DNA of 5,581 nt. Origin: Dyella_B sp035690825 (lineage in GTDB: Bacteria; Pseudomonadota; Gammaproteobacteria; Xanthomonadales; Rhodanobacteraceae). Numbering within the stretch: position 1 is the first letter of the stretch; every line of letters starts with the position of its first letter. Where the stretch lies: contig NZ_JBQCHP010000135.1 of assembly GCF_051954575.1 (NCBI RefSeq), positions 1 to 5,581 on the forward strand, given 5' to 3'. The position numbers and the translations under genes were made by a program. The notes beneath the pieces are model-generated. The model saw only the letters and a program-made list of their open reading frames with translations, did not search any database and was not told the origin of the DNA. This document shows, in pieces, positions 1 through 5,581 of the stretch.

Positions 1-1025
1 ATCCCGTGTACAAGCGCCAGCTGTTCCCCGATGCGATTCTTGGCGAGAAGTTCGACCAAGGCACGACGGTGTGGGAGAACGACGGCGTCCGCCTCTGGAC
101 GCAAGGCGACGACGGCGTCGGCATCATCTCGTTCAAGACCAAGATGAACACGGTCAACGACCAGGTGCTCGACGGCATCCAGCACGCGATCGGCATCGCC
201 GAGGAACAGCTCAAGGCGGTGGTGATCTGGCAGACCAGCGAACCGTTCTCCGCCGGCGCGGACCTGAAGGGTGCGCTGGGCCTGCTGCAGGCCGGCAAGG
301 TGAAGGAATTCGACGCCATGGTCGCCAACTTCCAGCGCACCAGCATGCGCATCAAGCATGCGCTGGTGCCGGTGGTATCGGCCGTGCGCGGCCTGTGCCT
401 GGGCGGCGGTTGCGAATTCCAGATGCATTCGGCGCGCACCGTGGCGGCGCTGGAAAGCTACATCGGTCTGGTTGAAGCCGGCGTCGGTCTGCTGCCGGCC
501 GGCGGCGGCTTGCATGAGCTGGCCATCCGTGCGGCGCAGAGCAATCCCAGCGATCCGTTCGAAGCGCTGAAGAAAGTGTTCGAAACGGTAGCGATGGCGA
601 AGGTCTCCGCCAGCGCGCTGGAAGCCAAGCAGCTGGGCCTGTTGCGCGACAGCGACGTGGTGGTGTTCAACGCCTACGAGTTGCTTTACGTCGCCAAGCA
701 GGTGGCCGGTTCGCTTGCGGAAAGTGGTTATCGCCCGCCGCTGTACGCGCGCAACATTCCGGTTGCCGGCGATGTCGGCACGGCCACGTTCAAGGCGTCG
801 CTCGCCAACCTGCAGGCTGGTTACTTCGCGTCCGAACACGACGTAGCGATCGCCACGCGCATTGCCGACACGCTGTGCGGCGGCGCGATCGAACGCGGCT
901 CGCTGGTGGACGAAGAGTGGCTGCTGGCATTGGAGCGCAAGCACTTCGTTGAACTGGCGCAGACCGAGAAAACACAGTCACGCATTGCGCACACCATGAC
1001 CACCGGCAAGCCGCTGAGGAATTAA
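1..1025 (+). CDS. 3-hydroxyacyl-CoA dehydrogenase / enoyl-CoA hydratase, FadN-type (C-terminal part; 5' end outside window)
   Basis: This is a cytoplasmic fatty-acid beta-oxidation enzyme. The visible part is the enoyl-CoA hydratase (crotonase) module, which hydrates trans-2-enoyl-CoA to 3-hydroxyacyl-CoA. The frame is open to the left edge, so the GTG at 6 is probably internal. Numbering from that codon, residues 80-89 (PFSAGADLKG) form the CoA/oxyanion-hole motif. GGGCEF at 133-138 supplies Glu137, and GLVEAGVG at 154-161 supplies Glu157. These are 20 residues apart, as are the two catalytic glutamates of FadB (Glu119/Glu139). The tail ends in EKTQSRIAHTMTTGKPLRN, which I recognise as typical of FadN-like proteins of about 790 residues, where the dehydrogenase domains precede the hydratase. 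That order differs from FadB. The dehydrogenase half is inferred and not seen. The thiolase downstream supports the role. A stand-alone hydratase is unlikely, because sequence upstream of the hydratase domain is already in frame. Confidence 0.88.
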   Translation, partial: PVYKRQLFPDAILGEKFDQGTTVWENDGVRLWTQGDDGVGIISFKTKMNTVNDQVLDGIQHAIGIAEEQLKAVVIWQTSEPFSAGADLKGALGLLQAGKVKEFDAMVANFQRTSMRIKHALVPVVSAVRGLCLGGGCEFQMHSARTVAALESYIGLVEAGVGLLPAGGGLHELAIRAAQSNPSDPFEALKKVFETVAMAKVSASALEAKQLGLLRDSDVVVFNAYELLYVAKQVAGSLAESGYRPPLYARNIPVAGDVGTATFKASLANLQAGYFASEHDVAIATRIADTLCGGAIERGSLVDEEWLLALERKHFVELAQTEKTQSRIAHTMTTGKPLRN

Positions 1026-1027
1026 CT

Positions 1028-1110
1028 CGTCGCCCCGGCGAACGCCGGGGCCCAGCGACGTTCGCACGCATCAACAAAGACACTGGGTCCCGGCGTTCGC
1101 CGGGACGACG
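1028..1110. repeat. Pair of inverted REP-like palindromic repeats
   Basis: Two 30-base units (1028-1057 and 1081-1110) are inverted copies of each other and match at 27 of 30 positions across a 23-base spacer. Each unit contains its own near-perfect hairpin: CCCCGGCG-AA-CGCCGGGG in the left unit (1033-1050) and GTCCCGGCG-TT-CGCCGGGAC in the right unit. Two of the three differences between the units are the two partners of one stem pair (C:G against T:A), so the stem is kept. The element fills most of the gap between the hydratase and thiolase genes. No U-tract follows on the + strand (the A-run at 1113-1119 has the wrong sense), so it is not an intrinsic terminator. It could act in mRNA stability or processing as paired REP elements do, but this is inference. 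No flanking target duplication is visible. Confidence 0.85.
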
Positions 1111-1150
1111 GCAAAAAAACTAACGGCGTTGCTGCATCGCGCGACGCCAC

Positions 1151-1154
1151 GGAG
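1151..1154 (+). promoter_or_regulatory. Ribosome binding site of the thiolase gene
   Basis: GGAG lies nine bases before the ATG at 1164, in an A-rich stretch. It supports that ATG as the start. It lies outside the repeat pair, which ends at 1110, so translation initiation should stay accessible even if the repeat folds. Confidence 0.6.
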
Positions 1155-1163
1155 CAAAAACAC

Positions 1164-2369
1164 ATGACCAAGCAAGTGCAAGACGCCTACATCGTCGCCG
1201 CCACCCGCACCCCGGTCGGCAAGGCACCGCGCGGCGTATTCCGCAACACCCGTCCCGATGACCTGCTCGCGCACGTAATCCGCGCCGTGATGGCGCAGGC
1301 GCCGGGCATCGATCCGCACGGCATCGGCGACGTGATCGTCGGCTGCGCCATGCCCGAAGCCGAGCAAGGCATGAACGTGGCGCGCATCGGCCTGCTGCTG
1401 GCCGGCCTGCCGGACACCGTGCCCGGCGTCACCATCAACCGCTTCTGTTCCTCGGGCCTGCAAGCCGTCGCCATGGCTGCGGACCGCATCCGCCTGGGCG
1501 AAGCCGACCTGATGATTGCCGCCGGCACCGAAAGCATGAGTATGGTGCCGATGATGGGCCACAAGGTGGCGATGAATCCGGGCATCTTCGACAACGAGCA
1601 CATCGGCATCGCCTACGGCATGGGCATCACCGCCGAGAACGTGGCCAAGCAGTGGAAGGTGTCGCGCGAAGCACAGGACGCGTTTGCCGCCCAAAGCCAT
1701 GACCGTGCGCTGGCCGCGATCAAGGCGGGTGAATTCAGGGACGAAATCACGCCGTTCCAGCTCGACGACCATTACCCTGACCTGGCCACCCGCGGCATCA
1801 AGACCGACAGCCGCACGATCGACACCGACGAAGGCCCGCGTGCCGGCAGCACGCCGGAGGTGCTGGGCAAGCTGAAGACCGTGTTCCGCAACGGCCAGTT
1901 CGGTGGCACGGTGACTGCCGGCAATTCCTCGCAGACCTCCGACGGCGCCGCCGCCGTGCTGCTGGCCAGCGAGCAGGCGATCAAGCAGTACGGGCTTACC
2001 CCGCTGGCACGCTTCGTAGGCTACTCGGTGGCTGGCGTGCGTCCGGACATCATGGGCATCGGTCCGAAGGAAGCGATTCCCAAAGCGCTCAAGCAGACGG
2101 GTATCGGCCAGGGCCAGCTCGACTGGATCGAATTGAACGAAGCCTTCGCCGCGCAGGCGCTGGCGGTAATCGGCGATCTGGGCCTGGACCCGTCCAAGGT
2201 CAACCCGCTCGGCGGCGCCATCGCGCTCGGCCACCCGCTGGGAGCCACCGGCGCCGTACGCACCGCCACGCTGGTACACGGCCTGCGCCGCCGCAAGCAG
2301 AAGTACGGCATGGTGACCATGTGCATCGGTACCGGCATGGGTGCGGCAGGCGTGTTCGAGGCGGTCTGA
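1164..2369 (+). CDS. fadA: Thiolase, acetyl-CoA C-acyltransferase (FadA-like)
   Basis: This enzyme carries out the last step of beta-oxidation, CoA-dependent cleavage of 3-ketoacyl-CoA to acetyl-CoA and a shortened acyl-CoA. The 401-residue length is normal for a thiolase. All active-site blocks are present: nucleophile Cys95 in NRFCSSGLQA, the NEAF loop at 325-328, His357 in GGAIALGHPLGATGA, and Cys387 in CIGTGMG near the C-terminus. The ATG at 1164 has GGAG nine bases upstream, and the N-terminal residues DAYIVAATRTPVGK are the usual first strand of the family, so the start is secure. It lies 138 bases after a FadN-type gene on the same strand, the order seen in the Bacillus fadN-fadA pair, which favours a degradative role over a biosynthetic acetoacetyl-CoA thiolase. 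Chain-length preference cannot be read from the sequence. The symbol rests on family and context, not on demonstrated orthology. Confidence 0.93.
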   Translation: MTKQVQDAYIVAATRTPVGKAPRGVFRNTRPDDLLAHVIRAVMAQAPGIDPHGIGDVIVGCAMPEAEQGMNVARIGLLLAGLPDTVPGVTINRFCSSGLQAVAMAADRIRLGEADLMIAAGTESMSMVPMMGHKVAMNPGIFDNEHIGIAYGMGITAENVAKQWKVSREAQDAFAAQSHDRALAAIKAGEFRDEITPFQLDDHYPDLATRGIKTDSRTIDTDEGPRAGSTPEVLGKLKTVFRNGQFGGTVTAGNSSQTSDGAAAVLLASEQAIKQYGLTPLARFVGYSVAGVRPDIMGIGPKEAIPKALKQTGIGQGQLDWIELNEAFAAQALAVIGDLGLDPSKVNPLGGAIALGHPLGATGAVRTATLVHGLRRRKQKYGMVTMCIGTGMGAAGVFEAV

Positions 2370-2378
2370 CACCCCAGC

Positions 2379-2403
2379 ACCCTCTCCCCGCCGGGGAGAG
2401 GGT
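2379..2403. repeat. Strong hairpin of a dispersed intergenic repeat family
   Basis: The 11-base arm ACCCTCTCCCC (2379-2389) pairs perfectly with GGGGAGAGGGT (2393-2403) around a GCC loop, ten bases after the thiolase stop codon. The following GGAGTGAGGGG (2405-2415) belongs to the same motif. Read on the - strand it encodes the LTPTLSPAGRG string that I know from many spurious gammaproteobacterial protein annotations, which marks it as a common dispersed repeat. The + strand lacks a U-tract after the stem (TTGGAGTG follows), so it is not a canonical intrinsic terminator. Its position directly after a stop could still protect the 3' end of the upstream mRNA; that is inference. Confidence 0.75.
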
Positions 2404-2433
2404 TGGAGTGAGGGGACAACCTCGCCGAAGCAG

Positions 2434-2505
2434 GTAGGATGGGGTGCAAACCCCACCATCGGAATGCATGTACATGGCGGTGTTGGGGTTTGCACCCCAA
2501 CCTAC
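2434..2505. repeat. Large inverted repeat with nested hairpins
   Basis: Two 25-base arms (2434-2458 and 2481-2505) pair at 23 of 25 positions around a 22-base spacer. Each arm folds on its own: TGGGGT-GCAA-ACCCCA at 2440-2455, with a GNRA-type loop if transcribed, and TTGGGGT-TTGC-ACCCCAA at 2483-2500. The spacer holds a third palindrome, CATGTACATG (2467-2476). A further outer pairing, CTCGCCG (2421-2427) with CGGCGAG (2505-2511), lies just outside, with a six-base bulge on the left. The arm sequence looks like a dispersed repeat of the GTAGG...GGGGTGCAAACCCC kind. No target duplication and no coding sequence belong to it, so calling it a MITE remains unproven. Confidence 0.8.
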
Positions 2506-2644
2506 GGCGAGCTGCACGATCTCGCTTGTCCTGATCCCGCGCCCGGCGAATAATGCGACAACTGCGGCGCACACCCCGATGCGCCCACGTCCCGAGCGCT
2601 TCCGACTTCCTCGCCACCCGGCAAAGGCCCGCTGCGCTCGCTGC

Positions 2645-2649
2645 AGGAA
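2645..2649 (+). promoter_or_regulatory. Ribosome binding site deciding the start of the MFS gene
   Basis: AGGAA lies five bases before a GTG at 2655. The in-frame ATG further upstream (2553) is preceded by CCCGGCGAATA, with no recognisable Shine-Dalgarno sequence. This is the main reason for choosing the GTG start. Confidence 0.55.
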
Positions 2650-2654
2650 CCCTT

Positions 2655-4097
2655 GTGAGCGCGTTGAGTGAGGAAAAGCTGGATCTGCCGGCCACCGATC
2701 AGCCGGTCTATCCCGATTACCGCACCATTTCCCTGATCGTCGGCTGCGCGATCTTCCTCGAACAGGTCGACGGCACGGTGCTCGCCACGGCGCTGCCCAC
2801 CATGGCGCGCGATTTCGGCGTATCCGCCCCGGCCATGAGCGTGGCGGTAACCAGTTATCTGCTGGCGCTGGCGGTGCTCATCCCGGTGAGCGGCGCGATT
2901 GCCGACCGCTTCGGCGCCAAACGCGTGTTCAACAGCGCGATGGTGGTGTTCATCATCGGCTCGGTCTTGTGTTCGCTCACGCATAGCCTGTCGATGATGG
3001 TGGCGGCGCGGCTGTTGCAGGGCGCGGGCGGCGCGATGATGGGGCCGGTGGGCCGGCTGGTGATCCTGCGCACGGTGGAGCGCAAGCATCTGGTGTCCTC
3101 GATGATGTGGACGCTCATACCCGCCGTGCTCGGCACCATGGCCGGGCCGCCGCTGGGTGGTTTCATCGTGCAGTACTTCGACTGGCGCTGGATCTTCTAC
3201 ATCAACGTGCCGATCGGCGCGCTGGGCTACTGGCTGGTGCGGCGCTATGTGCCGGAAGTGCACAGCGGCACGCGCCCGGCGCCGTTCGACTGGCTGGGTT
3301 TTGCACTGTGCAGCGTTGGCCTGAGCTGTTTGCTGTTCGGCCTGGAGCTGTTCGGCGAGAACACTCGCATGCGCAATGGCGTGATGCTGGTCGCTGTCGG
3401 CGCGGCCGCGTGCCTGGCCTACATCGGTCATGCCAGGCGCCGCGAGCACCCTGCGGTGGACCTGACGCTGCTGCGCATCGATTCGTTCCGCCTGTCGGTG
3501 ATTTCGGGTGCGCTGATGCGCATCACCCAAGGCGCACAACCATTCCTGCTACCACTGTTGTTGCAGATCGGGCTGGGGTTTTCGGCGTTGCGCAGCGGCC
3601 AGTTGATCCTGGCCATTTCCGTCGGTGCGCTACTGGCCCGCCTGCTCACCACGCGCCTGTTGCGCTGGATCGGTTTCCGCCGCGTGATGCTCTACAACGG
3701 CGTGCTGGCGGGCCTCAGTTACGCCGTGTGCGCGTTCTTCCGCGCCGATTGGCCGTTCTGGCTGATGTTCGGCCTGCTGACCTGCTGCGGCGTCATCATG
3801 TCGGTGCAGTTCACGGCCTATAACACCATTGCCTACGAAGCCGTGCCGACCGAGCGCATGAGCGCGGCCAATAGTTTCTATTCCACCTTGCAGCAATTGA
3901 TGCTGTCGGTGGGCGTGTGTTGCGGGGCGCTGATCCTCAAGCTGGCCATGGCGGCCAGCCATAACAGCGAGCCGAGCCGATTGAACTTCTCGGTGGCGTT
4001 CCTGGTGGTGACGCTGATTTCGCTCAGCTCCACCTATTGGCATCGCGCCTTTGCGCACGACGCGGGGCATGAGATGAGCGGGCACCGCCAGCGCTGA
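2655..4097 (+). CDS. MFS exporter, DHA2 (EmrB/QacA-like, 14-TM) family
   Basis: This is an inner-membrane, proton-driven drug/solute exporter whose substrate cannot be read from the sequence. From the GTG at 2655 it has 480 residues, close to E. coli HsrA-like members. I count about 14 hydrophobic segments, from TISLIVGCAIFL to LNFSVAFLVVTLISL. Family marks are LEQVDGTVLATALP in TM1 (Asp39), motif A GAIADRFGAKR (80-90) in the loop after TM2, the TM4 arginine in ARLLQGAGGAMMGP (Arg119), antiporter motif C GTMAGPPLGG (160-169), and WRWIFYINVPIG (177-188), typical of DHA2. An in-frame ATG at 2553 would add 34 arginine- and alanine-rich residues; it lacks a good ribosome binding site, so I prefer 2655, although annotation programs could choose 2553. 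No regulator or membrane-fusion partner gene lies beside it. It is separated from the thiolase by two repeat elements. Confidence 0.87.
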   Translation: MSALSEEKLDLPATDQPVYPDYRTISLIVGCAIFLEQVDGTVLATALPTMARDFGVSAPAMSVAVTSYLLALAVLIPVSGAIADRFGAKRVFNSAMVVFIIGSVLCSLTHSLSMMVAARLLQGAGGAMMGPVGRLVILRTVERKHLVSSMMWTLIPAVLGTMAGPPLGGFIVQYFDWRWIFYINVPIGALGYWLVRRYVPEVHSGTRPAPFDWLGFALCSVGLSCLLFGLELFGENTRMRNGVMLVAVGAAACLAYIGHARRREHPAVDLTLLRIDSFRLSVISGALMRITQGAQPFLLPLLLQIGLGFSALRSGQLILAISVGALLARLLTTRLLRWIGFRRVMLYNGVLAGLSYAVCAFFRADWPFWLMFGLLTCCGVIMSVQFTAYNTIAYEAVPTERMSAANSFYSTLQQLMLSVGVCCGALILKLAMAASHNSEPSRLNFSVAFLVVTLISLSSTYWHRAFAHDAGHEMSGHRQR

Positions 4098-4182
4098 GGA
4101 TACCCTGGCGACACACTGTTTCCCTGGCGGCAGTTCTCCTTCGCCATGGCCGGCTCTATCTTGCGCGCCATCCATAACCAGT

Positions 4183-4188
4183 GAGGTG
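4183..4188 (+). promoter_or_regulatory. Ribosome binding site of the pirin-like gene
   Basis: GAGGTG lies four bases before the ATG at 4193 (the GAGG core is six bases before it). A GTG at 4181 is also in frame but would place the start codon just ahead of this site, so the ATG is preferred. Confidence 0.65.
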
Positions 4189-4192
4189 TTCC

Positions 4193-4894
4193 ATGATCGA
4201 ACGGCGTACTTTCGACAGCCTGGGTGGCGCCGACCACGGCTGGCTCAAGGCCAAGCATCACTTTTCGTTCGCCAGCTACCACGACGCCAAGCGCATGGGC
4301 TGGGGCGCGCTGCGCGTGTGGAATGACGACACCATCGCGCCGCAGACCGGTTTTCCGGCGCATCCGCATGCGGATATGGAAATCATCACCTACGTGCGCG
4401 AAGGCGCGATCACTCATCGCGACAACCTGGGCAACCAGGGCCGCACGGTGGCCGGCGACGTGCAGGTGATGAGCGCGGGCAGCGGCATCACGCACAGCGA
4501 GTACAACCTGGAATCGGATACCACGCGCATTTTCCAGATCTGGATCATTCCGGACGAACGCGGCCGCGCGCCCTCGTGGGGCACCAAGCCGTTTCCGGCC
4601 GGCGAGCGTTCCGGACGCTTCGTGGCGCTGGCCAGCGGCATCGAAGGCGATGCGGACGCCCTGCCCTTGCGCACCAATGCTCGCGTACTCGGCGCCACCT
4701 TGAAGGCCGGCGAAACCGCGCACTACACGCTGGACCCACGGCGCTATGCCTATCTTGTGCCGGCCAAGGGCGCGGTGGAGGTCAACGGTGTGCGGCTCGA
4801 CGCGCGCGATGGCGCGGCGATCCGTGACGAAACATCGGTGGCCGTGACCGCACTGGAAGACGCCGAGCTGGTGCTGGTCGATACCAGTCCGTAA
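4193..4894 (+). CDS. Pirin-family bicupin, YhhW-like (possible quercetin 2,3-dioxygenase)
   Basis: This is a cytoplasmic metal-binding bicupin of 233 residues, almost the length of E. coli YhhW (231), which cleaves quercetin in vitro. The N-terminal cupin carries the complete metal site at the same positions as in YhhW: His57 and His59 in FPAHPHADMEIITYV, then His101 and Glu103 in SAGSGITHSEYN. GNQGRTVAGDVQVMSAG is the conserved strand before the second pair. The C-terminal cupin (about 145-233) has no such ligand set, as usual for pirins. The ATG at 4193 gives the family N-terminus MIERRTFDSLGGADHGWLKAKHHFSF. The physiological substrate of most bacterial pirins is unknown, so dioxygenase activity is only a possibility. 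The quinone oxidoreductase gene starts 25 bases downstream, which suggests co-transcription and a shared role in oxidative or aromatic-compound stress. Confidence 0.92.
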   Translation: MIERRTFDSLGGADHGWLKAKHHFSFASYHDAKRMGWGALRVWNDDTIAPQTGFPAHPHADMEIITYVREGAITHRDNLGNQGRTVAGDVQVMSAGSGITHSEYNLESDTTRIFQIWIIPDERGRAPSWGTKPFPAGERSGRFVALASGIEGDADALPLRTNARVLGATLKAGETAHYTLDPRRYAYLVPAKGAVEVNGVRLDARDGAAIRDETSVAVTALEDAELVLVDTSP

Positions 4895-4905
4895 CCCCAA
4901 GCAAC

Positions 4906-4911
4906 AAGGAG
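4906..4911 (+). promoter_or_regulatory. Ribosome binding site of the quinone oxidoreductase gene
   Basis: AAGGAG, a near-ideal Shine-Dalgarno sequence, lies eight bases before the ATG at 4920. A second in-frame ATG at 4929 would be 17 bases away, too far, so 4920 is the start. Confidence 0.75.
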
Positions 4912-4919
4912 CGCCGCTG

Positions 4920-5581
4920 ATGACATCCATGCAAGCCATCGAGATTCCGCATTTCGGTGGTCCGGAAGTGCTGGTTCCAGTGGAGCGCCCGATTCCCCGC
5001 CCCGGCGCTGGCGAAGTGTTGATCAAGGTCGTCGCATCGGGCGTGAACCGGCCGGATGTCTTCCAGCGGCAAGGCCACTACGCGCCGCCGCCCGGCGCTT
5101 CGGATCTACCCGGATTGGAAGTGGCGGGTGAACTGGTGGATGGCGATTTCAGCGGCGGCAATCCATTCGGGCTCAAACGCGGCGACGCCGTATGCGCCCT
5201 GCTGGCCGGCGGCGGCTACGCGCAATATTCGGTGGCGCCGCTGGGCCAATGTCTTCCCGTACCCGCGGATGTGAGCGTGCAGGACGCTGCCGCGCTGCCG
5301 GAAAACTATTTCACCGTGTGGAGCAACGTATTCGATCGCGGCCGGCTGGGGCAGCGCGAAAACGGCGGCATGGAAAGCCTGTTGGTACAGGGCGGTTCCA
5401 GCGGCATCGGTGTGACGGCGATCCAGCTTGCACACGCGTTGGGTCATCCGGTGTTCGCTACCGCCGGCAGCGATGAAAAATGCCGCGCCTGCGAAACGCT
5501 GGGCGCGCGCGCCATCAACTACCGTACCGAGGATTTCGTCGAGCGCGTGAAAGCGTGGACGGATGATCGCGGCGTGGACGT
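4920..5581 (+). CDS. NAD(P)H quinone oxidoreductase, PIG3/zinc-free MDR family (3' end outside window)
   Basis: This is a cytoplasmic zinc-independent medium-chain dehydrogenase/reductase that reduces quinones with NAD(P)H. The frame stays open from the ATG at 4920 to the window edge, giving 220 full codons of an expected 325 or so. The N-terminal GroES-like fold contains the PIG3 marks GEVLIKVVASGVNRPDVFQR (31-50), YAPPPGASDLPGLEVAGE (54-71) and GDAVCALLAGGGYAQY (88-103). LPENYFTVWSNVFDRGRL (126-143) leads into the Rossmann fold with the dinucleotide loop QGGSSGIG (157-164), followed by TAGSDEKCRACETLGARAINY. No structural-zinc cysteine cluster is visible. Between the GRL and LLVQ segments the loop QRENGGMES looks a few residues longer than usual. 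The gene follows the pirin-like gene by 25 bases and is probably in its operon. The crotonase and exporter genes upstream give no further hint of substrate. Confidence 0.9.
   Translation, partial: MTSMQAIEIPHFGGPEVLVPVERPIPRPGAGEVLIKVVASGVNRPDVFQRQGHYAPPPGASDLPGLEVAGELVDGDFSGGNPFGLKRGDAVCALLAGGGYAQYSVAPLGQCLPVPADVSVQDAAALPENYFTVWSNVFDRGRLGQRENGGMESLLVQGGSSGIGVTAIQLAHALGHPVFATAGSDEKCRACETLGARAINYRTEDFVERVKAWTDDRGVD

Noticed and set aside
1081..1120. Hairpin plus A-run as an intrinsic terminator
   Set aside because: The run is A, not T, on the + strand after the stem. Read on the - strand, the T-run comes before the hairpin, so neither direction gives a terminator.
1071..2495. 474-codon open frame on the - strand opposite the thiolase
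   Set aside because: It is the antisense shadow of a thiolase with every catalytic motif intact. Its translation is rich in His, Arg, Gly and Ala without domain features, and its ends run through the two repeat regions.
2502..3539. 345-codon open frame on the - strand opposite the MFS gene
   Set aside because: It is dominated by His, Arg, Gln and Ala as expected for antisense of GC-rich membrane-protein codons, with no plausible domain. The + strand gene is well supported.
4085..4130. Seven-base inverted repeat CCGCCAG/CTGGCGG and eight-base direct repeat CCCTGGCG around the end of the MFS gene
   Set aside because: The arms are short and 32 bases apart, partly inside the coding region, with no T-run. 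They are too weak for a terminator or an operator.
4134..4162. Possible sigma70 promoter for the pirin gene (TTCTCC, 17-base spacer, TATCTT)
   Set aside because: It matches only three of six -35 and four of six -10 consensus bases, in a region where such matches arise by chance. The position is plausible but the support is too weak.
4034..5026. 330-codon open frame on the - strand across the pirin gene
   Set aside because: It overlaps three + strand coding regions and both short gaps, shows no recognisable family, and the pirin gene on the + strand is certain.
5056..5476. Short + and - strand open frames near the right edge
   Set aside because: They are shadows of the quinone oxidoreductase gene, which runs in another frame from 4920 to the window edge.

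Overview
The window comes from a GC-rich bacterial chromosome. Codon use, the repeat types and the overall look of the proteins suggest a gammaproteobacterium of the Xanthomonadales type, such as Rhodanobacter, Dyella or Luteibacter. That placement is an inference from familiarity, not a computed match. Five protein genes are visible, all on the + strand. The first is cut by the left edge of the window and the last by the right edge.

Layout: (1) 1-1025 is the C-terminal enoyl-CoA hydratase part of a FadN-type bifunctional fatty-acid beta-oxidation enzyme. (2) 1026-1163 is a gap holding a pair of inverted palindromic repeat units. (3) 1164-2369 is a complete thiolase (acetyl-CoA acyltransferase). 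(4) 2370-2654 is a repeat-rich gap with one strong hairpin (2379-2403) and one larger inverted repeat (2434-2505) from two other repeat families. (5) 2655-4097 is a 14-TM major facilitator superfamily exporter of the DHA2 type. (6) 4098-4192 is a short gap. (7) 4193-4894 is a pirin/YhhW-like cupin with all four metal ligands. (8) 4920-5581 is the 5' two thirds of a PIG3-type NAD(P)H quinone oxidoreductase, 25 bases behind the pirin gene.

How the genes work together: the hydratase/dehydrogenase and thiolase catalyse the last three steps of each beta-oxidation cycle and probably form one transcription unit, interrupted only by the repeat pair. The pirin-like cupin and the quinone reductase look like a two-gene unit for oxidative or aromatic/quinone stress. 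The exporter lies between these units and has no sequence-based link to either.

I found no undescribed system. The parts most worth a second look are the three structured repeat elements, especially the compensatory base change in the 1028-1110 pair, and the pirin-quinone reductase pairing. The long open frames on the - strand are shadows of the GC-rich + strand genes and of the repeats.
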